A stretch of DNA of 28,330 nucleotides from MGBC163016 sp964649145 (GCA_964649145.1 CAZYOQ010000018.1:1-28330); one strand, 5' to 3'. Shown: positions 1 through 7,160, counted from the first letter of the stretch. Numbers and translations are program-made. Notes: generated by a model from the letters alone, not told the origin.

Positions 1-74
1 GGTGGTCGAGGAGGGATTTGAACCCCCGACCTTGTGCTTGTAAGGCACCTGCGCTTCCGCTGCGCCACTCGACC
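1..74 (-). tRNA. tRNA-Val (anticodon UAC)
   Basis: Read on the minus strand, a 7-bp acceptor stem (GGTCGAG with CTCGACC), a GCGC D-stem, an anticodon loop CTTACAA and a T-arm containing TTCAAAT fold into a cloverleaf. The anticodon at loop positions 34-36 is TAC, which reads GUA valine codons. The 3' end shows ACC at the window edge, so an encoded CCA would finish one base outside. The outermost anticodon-stem pair looks like a G-A mismatch, which is tolerated. Valine is assigned from the anticodon alone. Confidence 0.95.
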
Positions 75-177
75 ACAAAGATTCGACAATATTAGCACAT
101 CTTACGGGATCATTTTCAAATCTTTGCCTTATTTGTGCTTGCGTATTAATAATATATAGTCTATTATTAGATGCAAT

Positions 178-265
178 CCAATACTTGTTTATGTCCTACC
201 TCGGTGTCATGTCATATCACCTCTCCACAATAAACAAGCAGGTGTGGCGCGTAAACAAGTATTGG
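178..265. repeat. Inverted repeat with TAAACAAG-type motif
   Basis: CCAATACTTGTTTA at 178-191 is the perfect reverse complement of TAAACAAGTATTGG at 252-265. A third related word, TAAACAAGCA, lies between them at 231-240. Three spaced copies of a TAAACAAG-like motif in both orientations would suit a DNA-binding regulator, but the arms could equally form a 14-bp RNA stem with a 60-base loop. Which gene would be controlled is unclear. Confidence 0.5.
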
Positions 266-302
266 GTTCTATAAATGGATATAAACGCTCGTCTTCCACA
301 TA

Positions 303-336
303 TTCTTCTCGCTGGGGTACGCCTCAGCGAGAAGAA
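303..336. other. Strong hairpin with UACG tetraloop
   Basis: Positions 303-317 pair with 322-336 over 15 bp, with a single G-U wobble, closing a TACG tetraloop of the very stable UNCG class. The bases that follow (TTCTTATATT) are only moderately U-rich, so this may be a weak terminator, an RNA-stabilising hairpin or part of a larger structured RNA. Confidence 0.6.
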
Positions 337-440
337 TTCTTATATTCTGCGCCGTGTTTTGTGGTTGACCTCAAAAATTTGTTCACATATACTAAAACGT
401 GGTTTCTGTGCGTAAGTTCTTATGCATAGAGCCTGGAATT

Positions 441-492
441 TTGATTTGGCTATAAAGGGACTTTCAATAGAGTTTCTTTATAGACAAATCAA
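441..492. other. Long inverted repeat / hairpin
   Basis: The arms at 441-457 and 476-492 are 17 bases each and complementary at 16 positions, around an 18-base loop. No U-tract follows on either strand, so a simple terminator is unlikely. It may belong to the same structured RNA or element as the neighbouring hairpins. Confidence 0.5.
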
Positions 493-592
493 TCAGATAA
501 TTAAAGAGAATACTGGAAGGAGGGTTCCTCGCGGTCGTTTCTTCTGGCCGTTGCGTATTCTCGGGTGATTGGTTTGTAAAAGCTGATCTGAT

Positions 593-637
593 ATTACCCA
601 TATCTCAGCAGCCCTAGATGATTGAGATGTAGGTAAT
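593..637. other. Hairpin in the leader of the MFS gene
   Basis: ATTACC at 593-598 and ATCTCA at 602-607 pair with TGAGAT at 623-628 and GGTAAT at 632-637. The three bases between the two half-stems are partly pairable, giving an almost continuous 15-bp stem with a 15-base loop. It lies about 120 bases before the transporter start and could be a leader structure. Confidence 0.4.
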
Positions 638-759
638 TTAACCCCCTTGGCACGTTTCGGACAGTTCTTGCTACCGCGTGAATCGATACACCGAAAAACT
701 TTTCTTCGCATTTTCCCATCTGCGTTGAGAAGAGTATTAATCCTATCTAGGGGGTATTG

Positions 760-2532
760 ATGGACGGTAAAGAATTTACTTGTTCCGAGGTCATTGACCG
801 TGCGGGTATTTCTTCCCACACATGGATCGTCTTCGTATTCTTGGCTATTGCCATGATTTTCGATGGTTACGACTTCATGGTTGTCAATTCGACCAACACC
901 TATGTTGCTCCTACCTTCTTTGCAGAGCAGATCGCTGCAGGTACTTCGATTTCGGCTCTAACCGGATCACTTACTACCTGGGGTCTTCTTGGCATGGTTC
1001 TTGGTGGTGCTGTAGGTGGTGTTATGTCAGACGCGATTGGTCGTAAGAAGACTTTGACTATCGCTGTTATCTTCTATGGTTTGTTTACGCTACCTCAGGC
1101 GTTCTCTCCTAGTTATGAGTTCTTCTGCGCTTTCCGTTTGATCGCTGGCTTCGGCGTTGGTTCCTGCATTCCTGTAGTTACCACCGTTTTCTCCGAGAGC
1201 ATGCCTTCAAAGCAGCGCGGCATCTTTGTTACCGCTGGTATGGCTGGCATGGTTGCTGGTTGGGTTATTGCTGGTCTTGTTGCTGCACCTATCTGCTCTA
1301 CTCCAACCCCAATCGTTCCGGGTCTTTGTGGCGTCGAGAATGGCATCACCCTTGCAAATGGTACTACCGCTTGCGAGAACTGGCGCATCTGCTATTTGAT
1401 TGGCGCTATTCCGGTCATCTATGGCATCTTGCTGTTCTTCTTTATGCATGAGACTCCACACTGGTATGCAAATCATGGCCAGATGGAGAAGGCTTGCGAT
1501 CGTCTTTCTCAGATCGTTGCTTCTACTGCTCACAAAGATGTTGAGTTCGATGCTAATCTGCTCATCGTTCCTCCAAAGCCAGCAAAGAGCGGTCCGGCTG
1601 CTTTGTTCTCCAGCAAGTTCATCGTTGCTACCGCCGGTGTTTGGTCTGCATATTTCGTAGGTCAGTTCTGCGTGTATGGCATGAACGCTTGGATCCCAAC
1701 CTGGTTCCAGGGCAACGGCTATACCGCTGCTGAGTCTGTGAACCTGCAGACATGGAATAACGTTGCTGCTATCGCTTCTAACATTTCGGCTGGCTTCATT
1801 TCAGACGGTATTGGCCGTAAGCGCGCACTGTGGGTTGGCTGGATTGCCTGCATTGTTGCTATTATTGCTTGCTCGGTATTTGTGCCAATGTTCCCTGGCG
1901 AAGCTGCTGTGAATGGCGCTCCGCTGGCTGGTGGCGCAGCTGGCAACTTTATGCCTTGCCTATTGTTGATGCTGCTCTTTGGCTTCTGCCTGAACTATGC
2001 TATTACCTGCGTACAGCCTTTGATGCCAGAAGCTTATCCAACCACCCTGCGCAACACCGGTACTTCATGGTGCCAGGCATTCGCTCGCTTTGGTGGTTCA
2101 GGTTCCTCCATCGTTCTTGGCGCCGCTGCAGGTCTTGCAATGTTCCAGCATGACGTCAACGGCACTATGACCAACAACTGGTCGATGGTTGTACTTGTTC
2201 TTCTCATCCCGTTCGTTCTGGGCTTCCTCTGCACTATTCTGTTCGTCAAGAATACTGGTGGCAAGACTATGGATCAGCTACAAACCTACATGGAAGAGAA
2301 GCCAATGTCCGAGACCGATGGCAGTGCTCGCTTCTGGATAATGATTGTTGTTATTATCATCAACTTCATTGGCTGCATTGTTTGCCCACTTGCTATTCCT
2401 GGCTTCTCGAGCACCAGTTTTGCTCTTCCAATCATGCTTATTGCTATGCTCCTTCCGTTTGTATACTTCTTCATCTTTGGCGGAATTGGCATGGTGCAAG
2501 AGAAGAAGATTGGTTGGTACGAAATCAAGTAA
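760..2532 (+). CDS. MFS transporter, aromatic-acid:H+ symporter-like
   Basis: A 590-residue polytopic membrane protein of the major facilitator superfamily. DGYDFMVVN in the first membrane segment and the loop motifs SDAIGRKK (about residue 92) and SDGIGRKR (about residue 350) are typical of the aromatic acid/proton and sugar-acid symporter branches. ATG at 760 is preferred over TTG at 757 because AGGGGG at 749-754 sits five bases upstream of it. Compared with a standard 12-segment member, the protein has a cysteine-containing insert near residues 180-210 and two further hydrophobic segments at its C-terminus (about 525-546 and 555-577), so 14 segments are predicted. The substrate cannot be told from sequence. 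It is monocistronic with a strong terminator 36 bases downstream. Confidence 0.88.
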   Translation: MDGKEFTCSEVIDRAGISSHTWIVFVFLAIAMIFDGYDFMVVNSTNTYVAPTFFAEQIAAGTSISALTGSLTTWGLLGMVLGGAVGGVMSDAIGRKKTLTIAVIFYGLFTLPQAFSPSYEFFCAFRLIAGFGVGSCIPVVTTVFSESMPSKQRGIFVTAGMAGMVAGWVIAGLVAAPICSTPTPIVPGLCGVENGITLANGTTACENWRICYLIGAIPVIYGILLFFFMHETPHWYANHGQMEKACDRLSQIVASTAHKDVEFDANLLIVPPKPAKSGPAALFSSKFIVATAGVWSAYFVGQFCVYGMNAWIPTWFQGNGYTAAESVNLQTWNNVAAIASNISAGFISDGIGRKRALWVGWIACIVAIIACSVFVPMFPGEAAVNGAPLAGGAAGNFMPCLLLMLLFGFCLNYAITCVQPLMPEAYPTTLRNTGTSWCQAFARFGGSGSSIVLGAAAGLAMFQHDVNGTMTNNWSMVVLVLLIPFVLGFLCTILFVKNTGGKTMDQLQTYMEEKPMSETDGSARFWIMIVVIIINFIGCIVCPLAIPGFSSTSFALPIMLIAMLLPFVYFFIFGGIGMVQEKKIGWYEIK

Positions 2533-2567
2533 GTTGTTCGCTAAACGAAGTTTTAACGAACTGCTTC

Positions 2568-2599
2568 AAGAAGGCTCCCAAACGGGAGCCTTCTTTTCT
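2568..2599 (+). terminator. Rho-independent terminator after the MFS gene
   Basis: AAGAAGGCTCCC pairs perfectly with GGGAGCCTTCTT around an AAAC loop, and the stem runs into TTCTTTTCT. It closes the MFS transcription unit. Confidence 0.9.
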
Positions 2600-2760
2600 G
2601 TCGCGAAACATTTAGCTGTAGGCGTTAGACAAGTTTTTTATGAGCTAAACGAGCCTTATAAAAGTGAGTTTTAGATTAGGATAAGGCCTGTAACTATCAG
2701 ACAAGTTTGCTTATAAATAAACAAACTTTAGATGAGGTTATAAAGTTCGGAGAATAAGAT

Positions 2761-3468
2761 TTACCTAGCTCGACCTCGTTTATCGATTGGGCCTTTTTTC
2801 CTGCCTTTTGAAGCCTTTTTATAGTCGATTGGTCGACCCTCTGGCCTCCAAATGCGAACAAGCGGGGAATCAAGTGCTATGAAGTTTTGAATCTGCTCAT
2901 AGGTATAGCCCTTGTTTTCGAAGATGCGCCCTTTGATTCGCTCAAGTACACTAGCTGATTCCCATTCCTCGCCTTCTGAAAGGCCTTTCCACTCCTCCTT
3001 GAGAAGAATCGCAACAAGGCTGATTACGGCGATGCGAAGTTTTGTGATATCGGGCACATGAACCTCGTAGCATAGCCCGTGGTTCTTGAACTCTTTAGTC
3101 TTTACATGCACAGCCTTGTGATTGAAGCTTGTCATCGTCTCTTCCACGAAGTCGAACGGAGGATTGTGAGCACATCCATATAGATCCCACACCATTCCCT
3201 CGACGTAATAATGTTGTTCGATTACATATGTGTGAAGGATGTACTCGTAACGTTCGTAGCGAATGAAATAGTTCAATACACGATTGTCCGGTTTGATATG
3301 GCCAATTTCTCCGCCCTTGCGCCCCATGACCGATACTTTATCTTTCTCGGACTTCCAGCCCTTTTTGCATTGGAACTGCAAGAACACTTCGCCGTCTTCA
3401 TACCAAGAGTCGAAATCCTCGTGTTTAGCTACGGCATCCACGGGAAAATAAACTTTGTTGAATTTCAA
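2761..3468 (-). CDS. Hypothetical protein, possible tubby/LURP-one-like fold
   Basis: A 235-residue cytoplasmic protein and the only protein gene on the minus strand here. It starts at TTG (3468) behind an AAGAAGG ribosome binding site. No family is certain. A run of alternating beta-like stretches (about residues 40-150: VSVMG, GEIGHIK, YILHTYVIEQ, YVEGMVWDLYG, CYEVHVPD) ending in a hydrophobic helix (LRIAVISLVAIL, about 145-160) is reminiscent of the LURP-one/tubby C-terminal barrel, whose central helix threads the barrel. The last 30 residues are very basic (KASKGRKKGPIDKRGRAR) and may bind nucleic acid or lipid. It stands between convergent MFS and divergent lysA units, with no functional context. 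Confidence 0.75.
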   Translation of the reverse strand: MKFNKVYFPVDAVAKHEDFDSWYEDGEVFLQFQCKKGWKSEKDKVSVMGRKGGEIGHIKPDNRVLNYFIRYERYEYILHTYVIEQHYYVEGMVWDLYGCAHNPPFDFVEETMTSFNHKAVHVKTKEFKNHGLCYEVHVPDITKLRIAVISLVAILLKEEWKGLSEGEEWESASVLERIKGRIFENKGYTYEQIQNFIALDSPLVRIWRPEGRPIDYKKASKGRKKGPIDKRGRAR

Positions 3469-3603
3469 AAGACCTTCTTACTCTCGAAAAATCTTATTGA
3501 TACATTCTATAGTAAAGAAAATGTCTGGTGCTAAGTTAAGTGCCCATAAATGCGTTGCTGTCTTTTGCTAAAATTCATGCAAATTGAAACCTCAGGAGGG
3601 TGT

Positions 3604-4971
3604 ATGTCACTTCCAGCATCAGATATAAACAAGAAGGCAGATGGTCTGACCACTATGCAACTTGGGGCTGTTCTGCCCGAAACTGCAGAAGTAAAGACGG
3701 TGGCAGGGGAAGGCCACCTATTCATCGGTGGCGTTGATATGGTAGAGCTTGCGCGAGAGCAAGGAACGGCTCTTTATGTGTTTGACGAGGCCGATTTGAC
3801 CCATCGCATGGAAGAATTTCTGAGGGTCTTTCGCTGCCGCCACGAGAATTCGGATGTTTTATATGCAAGCAAGGCTTTCATGAACAAGGCTGTTGTGCGC
3901 CTTGCCTGCAGGGAAGGCCTTTGCTTGGATGTATCAGGCGGTGGCGAATTAGCCTTGGCCTTGGCTGCTGGTTTTCCACCAGAGCGAATTTTCATGCACG
4001 GGAACAACAAGACCCCTGCAGAGCTTGAAGAGGCTATAAGTGCTGGTGTTGGCCGCATTATTGTTGACAGTCGAATTGAGCTTTCTCGCGTATCTGAGAT
4101 TGCAGGTCGTTTGGGGCGTGTGCAAGATATTTACATGCGAATTACGCCTGGCGTTGAGGCTGATACTCATGAATATATCAAGACGGGCTGCGAAGATTCT
4201 AAGTTCGGCTTTACCATGCTTGAGGATTTCGCGTTCAAGTGTGTGAAGACCGCACTCGAAACTAAGAACGTTCGTCTTGTTGGCTTGCACTGCCATATCG
4301 GATCGCAAATCTTTGCACTGCATTCATTTAGCGAGGCAGCCGATGTAATGGTGAACTTCATGGCTCGCATTCGCGACGAATACGGCTATATAATCGAAGA
4401 ACTTGACCTTGGAGGGGGGCTAGGCATTGCTTACACGACGCAAGATTGCCCTTCCACAATTGACCAATTCGCTGAAGTCACGTGTTCTAGCGTAAAGCAG
4501 AAATGCGAGGAATTGGATCTGCCGCTTCCGCGATTGCTTGTTGAGCCCGGACGTAGCCTTGTTGCAAACGCAGGGGTCACTCTTTACACCGTTGGCATCT
4601 TAAAGACGCTTCCCAACATTCGTAAATATGTTGCAATCGATGGAGGAATGTCTGACAACGTTCGCACAGCGCTTTACCACGCAGACTATGAGGCTACTAT
4701 CGCAAATAAAGCCGACAAACCCCGCGAAGAAATAGTGACTCTTTGTGGCAAGCATTGCGAAAGTGGTGATGCTGTGGTCTTAGACGGGTCACTTCAAGTG
4801 GCTGATTTAGGCGACATCGTTTGCGTATTCGGCACTGGTGCATACAACGCTACCATGGCAAGCAATTACAACGGCCAGCCGCGCCCAGCAGTAGTCTTCG
4901 TGAAAGACGGCGAAGCGCGCATTGTCACCCGCCGAGAAACCTACGAAGACCTCCTCGCTCGCGACGTGTAA
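3604..4971 (+). CDS. lysA: Diaminopimelate decarboxylase
   Basis: Decarboxylates meso-diaminopimelate to L-lysine, the last step of lysine synthesis, with pyridoxal phosphate in the cytoplasm. The 455-residue length is normal for the family. YASKAF carries the Schiff-base lysine (about residue 90). HCHIGSQ and DLGGGLGI are the cofactor phosphate-binding strands, EPGRSLVANAG is the conserved barrel-end segment, and CESGD supplies the active-site cysteine from the partner subunit. ATG at 3604 is chosen over upstream ATGs at 3550 and 3577 because AGGAGGG at 3594-3600 directly precedes it, though the spacing is short. A TGCTAAAAT extended -10-like sequence lies just upstream near 3567-3574. Its stop overlaps the next small gene by one base. 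Confidence 0.95.
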   Translation: MSLPASDINKKADGLTTMQLGAVLPETAEVKTVAGEGHLFIGGVDMVELAREQGTALYVFDEADLTHRMEEFLRVFRCRHENSDVLYASKAFMNKAVVRLACREGLCLDVSGGGELALALAAGFPPERIFMHGNNKTPAELEEAISAGVGRIIVDSRIELSRVSEIAGRLGRVQDIYMRITPGVEADTHEYIKTGCEDSKFGFTMLEDFAFKCVKTALETKNVRLVGLHCHIGSQIFALHSFSEAADVMVNFMARIRDEYGYIIEELDLGGGLGIAYTTQDCPSTIDQFAEVTCSSVKQKCEELDLPLPRLLVEPGRSLVANAGVTLYTVGILKTLPNIRKYVAIDGGMSDNVRTALYHADYEATIANKADKPREEIVTLCGKHCESGDAVVLDGSLQVADLGDIVCVFGTGAYNATMASNYNGQPRPAVVFVKDGEARIVTRRETYEDLLARDV

Positions 4972-5249
4972 TGCCGCAAGCTTCCCTAGAGAAACAATTC
5001 GCAGGACAAGCTCGACTTGTGCGCCTGCTGCTTTGGCGCATAGGGGACACGACAGATATCGACGAATGCCTGCAAGTTGCCCACGATAAAGGGATGCTGA
5101 CTGCAGATGATGAGTCTTTCATTCGCGATTGCCTGGAAGCAGAAGAAAGCCAACGCGAAGGGCGAGATCTAGGAATCGAGCTAGACAATGATTTCCTAAC
5201 TCGTCTACGCCGCTGCGCCGACAAACTAAACCGCGCCGATTCGGCTTAG
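4971..5249 (+). CDS. Small hypothetical protein coupled to lysA
   Basis: A 92-residue, charged, probably all-helical soluble protein. Its ATG shares a base with the lysA stop (TAATG) and no ribosome binding site is visible, so translation would depend on reinitiation after lysA. The composition is protein-like (acidic middle LTADDESFIRDCLEAEESQ) and the frame stays open to a clear stop. No domain was recognised. It could be a lineage-specific partner of lysA or a fortuitous frame, though the tight coupling favours a real gene. Confidence 0.55.
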   Translation: MPQASLEKQFAGQARLVRLLLWRIGDTTDIDECLQVAHDKGMLTADDESFIRDCLEAEESQREGRDLGIELDNDFLTRLRRCADKLNRADSA

Positions 5250-5285
5250 AATGATATCGATCAAGAATACTTGAAGGAGCTCGCA

Positions 5286-5564
5286 ATGGAATATAAGACT
5301 AAAGAAGACGTGATTTTGACTGATGAGGATTTTGAGGCTATGGCTGAAGAATATGAATCCGGAGATTGAGCAGGTCGTCTTGAAAATGTTTCCGCTTTCA
5401 ACAAGAAAATGATTCGAGAGAACGAAACTCCCTTGAATCTATCCAATTCTGATCCGAATGTAGAGTCTCTTGAAGCGATAAAAGAGGCAGATGAGTTCTT
5501 TGCTTCAGGAGCAAAGCCAAGGTTTAAAACTTCTGGTGAAATGTTTGCTTCCCTTGAGGACTAA
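5286..5564 (+). pseudogene. Broken antitoxin-like gene (in-frame stop)
   Basis: An excellent ribosome binding site (GAAGGAG at 5273-5279, six bases from ATG 5286) starts a frame that meets TGA at 5367-5369 after 27 codons, then stays open for another 64 codons to TAA at 5562-5564. Read across, the stop follows YESGD and precedes AGRLENV, a place where comparable small antitoxins tend to have tryptophan, so a TGG-to-TGA change is the simplest reading. The C-terminal part (EAIKEADEFF, KPRFKTSGEMFASLED) resembles the tail of RelB/DinJ antitoxins, while the N-terminus resembles a different small antitoxin type. TGA ends fabD and the HAD gene here, so recoding is unlikely. Reinitiation at ATG 5409 could give a 51-residue tail but lacks a binding site. 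Confidence 0.6.
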
Positions 5565-5565
5565 T

Positions 5566-5592
5566 ATGTTTTCGCTTGAATATGGCGTTTAA
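5566..5592 (+). pseudogene. Possible toxin-gene remnant (eight codons)
   Basis: ATG at 5566 follows the antitoxin-like stop by one base, the usual layout of toxin genes behind RelB-type antitoxins, but the frame ends at TAA after MFSLEYGV. No toxin is encoded downstream before the next promoter. This is a suggestion from position and spacing only. Confidence 0.25.
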
Positions 5593-5653
5593 TTCCAAAC
5601 GGAATAATTTATAAAACCATAAAACAGTATATAATTGTTCCGCAATAGGAACA
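5592..5653 (+). promoter_or_regulatory. Promoter with two TTCC/GGAA dyads (putative operators)
   Basis: A consensus TATAAT lies at 5630-5635, with TTTATA at 5608-5613 as a weak -35, 16 bases away. Two dyads frame it: ATTCC-AAAC-GGAAT at 5592-5605, just upstream of the -35, and TGTTCC-GCAATA-GGAACA at 5636-5653, over the expected start site. The same half-site word in both suggests operators, most simply for the helix-turn-helix of the gene they precede. The second dyad is followed by six T and could also act as a weak attenuator. Confidence 0.5.
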
Positions 5654-5674
5654 TTTTTTGTACTGGTGGTTTGT

Positions 5675-6997
5675 ATGTTGTCTACTTCTGAAGCGGCGAA
5701 GGTGCTGGGGGTTTCTAAGCGGCGGGTTAGGAGCCTTATTGATGGGGGGCAGCTTAAAGCCGAGCGCGTTGGCTCTACTTGGGCAATTGAAGAAGATTCT
5801 GTTGCTGCGCGCGCCGCGAGCAAGCCTAAGGCGGGCAGACCTTCCGCATTCAGCGATCCTGAAAATTCCAGATATACCTTGATGTGTCGAAACGATGAAG
5901 TTTTGGATTTCATTTACAACCACGCCACTAAGCAGGTGTTGAAGGTTGATAATCCTAAGGCTTTGGAGCTGGCGCCGATCGGTGCTTGTTATTCGCCCGA
6001 AAAGGTAAGTGCGCAAACTCTGGGCTCGTGGATATCCGAGCGATATATTCCCACGAACCGTATTGGGCTTACGCACGTGCTTCGTGAAGCCGGTGTAGCA
6101 GATCCTGCGGAACTAATGTTCAAGTCGCTGGGGCTCAATCTTACGGATCAATACTGGTTCAAGCCAGCAGGCATGGCCGATCTAGATTGGTGCAAAATCA
6201 ATTACTTTGAGAACCCCTACACTGGCGATCGCCACGGAACGGGTCCTGGGAGTGGTACGCCAGGCATGCTTGAGAAGTGGTGGGAGTGGCGCGACGGCAT
6301 GAGCTATCTCATAAAGGCGGGAAGCCATGGCGAGCGAGAGCCTTTTGCGGAAGTTGCTGCTTCGAAGATGTATGAGCGCGTGCTTGACCCAGGCGATTTC
6401 GTTTCTTATGAGATCGAATACATTGACGGTAAGCCGCACTCTGTTTGCCCAAGCTTTGTGGAACCGAACATGCAGCTCGTGACTCTGCGAGATATTTTTA
6501 GCTGTTATGCCAAGCCTACAGGCGAGCCTTATGACGCGAGAAGGCTCATATCTATTTGCGAGAAGCTTGGCGTGGAAAATGCAAGACAGCAGTTATCGAA
6601 GCTGATCGTTTGTGATTTCCTCGACGCGAATATCGACAGGCACGATATGAATCTCGGGCTTTTGCGCAATGTTGACACGCTAAAGTTTGAGAGCATGGCT
6701 CCCATATTCGACAACGGTCGCTGCTTCTTCTTCGAGGCGCAGCGCAAAAGTGATTTCGGTGGGGGAATTTTCTTTCACACTTCGCATCCTTTCTCTGAAT
6801 ATCCAAGTGTGCAATTGGCATTGGTGTATGACTATTCTTGGTTCGATGAAAATGCGCTTGATGGTTTAGCAGAAGAGATCGAGGAAATCTTGTCTCAAAA
6901 CGAGCTTGCACCGAAATGGTTCGGCAAGGCTGCCAGTAATCAATTCGAGCGCCAACTTGACCGCGTTATTGAAGCCAAACGCGAGCGGAGCCGATAA
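5675..6997 (+). CDS. HTH domain fused to a HipA-like kinase
   Basis: A 440-residue cytoplasmic protein. Residues 1-45 (LSTSEAAKVLGVSKRRVRSL) form an excisionase/MerR-type helix-turn-helix. The rest matches HipA-like serine/threonine kinases: LTDQYWFKP near 156-164, a lysine- and glutamate-bearing segment (YLIKAG, REPFAEV) near 212-227, the catalytic signature NIDRHDMN near 319-326, and the metal-binding DNG in PIFDNG near 346-348. All key kinase positions look intact. HipA proteins phosphorylate a translation factor and are normally held by a separate HipB DNA-binding antitoxin. Here the DNA-binding part is built in and no hipB is adjacent. ATG 5675 is chosen because the helix-turn-helix begins directly there; GTG 5666 is an alternative. 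The target is unknown. Confidence 0.82.
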   Translation: MLSTSEAAKVLGVSKRRVRSLIDGGQLKAERVGSTWAIEEDSVAARAASKPKAGRPSAFSDPENSRYTLMCRNDEVLDFIYNHATKQVLKVDNPKALELAPIGACYSPEKVSAQTLGSWISERYIPTNRIGLTHVLREAGVADPAELMFKSLGLNLTDQYWFKPAGMADLDWCKINYFENPYTGDRHGTGPGSGTPGMLEKWWEWRDGMSYLIKAGSHGEREPFAEVAASKMYERVLDPGDFVSYEIEYIDGKPHSVCPSFVEPNMQLVTLRDIFSCYAKPTGEPYDARRLISICEKLGVENARQQLSKLIVCDFLDANIDRHDMNLGLLRNVDTLKFESMAPIFDNGRCFFFEAQRKSDFGGGIFFHTSHPFSEYPSVQLALVYDYSWFDENALDGLAEEIEEILSQNELAPKWFGKAASNQFERQLDRVIEAKRERSR

Positions 6998-7013
6998 GCA
7001 AACTTTATAAATG

Positions 7014-7046
7014 GGGGCGGAGATATCTCCGCCCCAACACTTTTTT
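7014..7046 (+). terminator. Rho-independent terminator after the HipA-like gene
   Basis: A perfect 22-base palindrome (GGGGCGGAGAT with ATCTCCGCCCC) is followed five bases later by six T. It separates the kinase gene from the riboflavin uptake operon. Confidence 0.85.
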
Positions 7047-7074
7047 AGAAGCGTTTTTGCGGTGATTTAGAACA

Positions 7075-7134
7075 GATTTCTGCAAAGGTGCGAGAGCTGC
7101 ACAAATAAGCCTCCCCCGCACCTTTACAGAAATC
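7075..7134. repeat. Inverted repeat overlapping the ribU promoter
   Basis: Arms of 18 bases at 7075-7092 and 7117-7134 are complementary at 17 positions around a 24-base loop. The right arm contains the putative -35 TTTACA (7123-7128). It may be an operator, a second terminator arm or a small mobile repeat; no U-tract follows. Confidence 0.5.
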
Positions 7135-7150
7135 CCAGTAGGTATATAAT
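7123..7150 (+). promoter_or_regulatory. Promoter of the ribU-ecf operon
   Basis: TTTACA at 7123-7128 and a consensus TATAAT at 7145-7150 are 16 bases apart. Transcription would begin near 7157, a few bases before the riboswitch. Confidence 0.7.
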
Positions 7151-7160
7151 CTTTCGTGTT

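Larger units (their letters stand above)
75..759. other. Long AT-rich spacer with several strong stem-loops, no convincing gene
   Basis: This 685-base stretch between tRNA-Val and the MFS gene has no reading frame with both a good ribosome binding site and a protein-like composition. It holds four long dyads: 14-bp perfect arms at 178-191/252-265; a 15-bp hairpin with a UACG tetraloop at 303-336; arms matching 16 of 17 at 441-457/476-492; and a nearly continuous hairpin at 593-637. Such a density of hairpins suggests a structured RNA, a long regulatory leader or a decayed element. No known RNA family was recognised. Confidence 0.6.

Noticed and set aside
244..429. Open frame of 61 codons in the first spacer
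   Set aside because: GTG start with no good ribosome binding site, low-complexity composition, and it runs through the arms of two strong hairpins.
2654..2730. Weak dyads GCCTTAT/ATAAGGC and AAGTTTG/CAAACTT downstream of the minus-strand gene
   Set aside because: Short arms with large loops and no clear U-tract on the minus strand; could be chance in AT-rich DNA.
4821..4970. Upstream extension of the small gene after lysA
   Set aside because: The extension lies entirely within lysA in another frame and is arginine/proline-rich, as expected of a shadow frame. The coupled ATG at 4971 is better.
5367..5369. Possible UGA recoding (selenocysteine or tryptophan)
   Set aside because: fabD and the HAD gene end with TGA as a normal stop, tryptophan elsewhere is TGG, and no selenocysteine hairpin is evident. 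A nonsense mutation is simpler.
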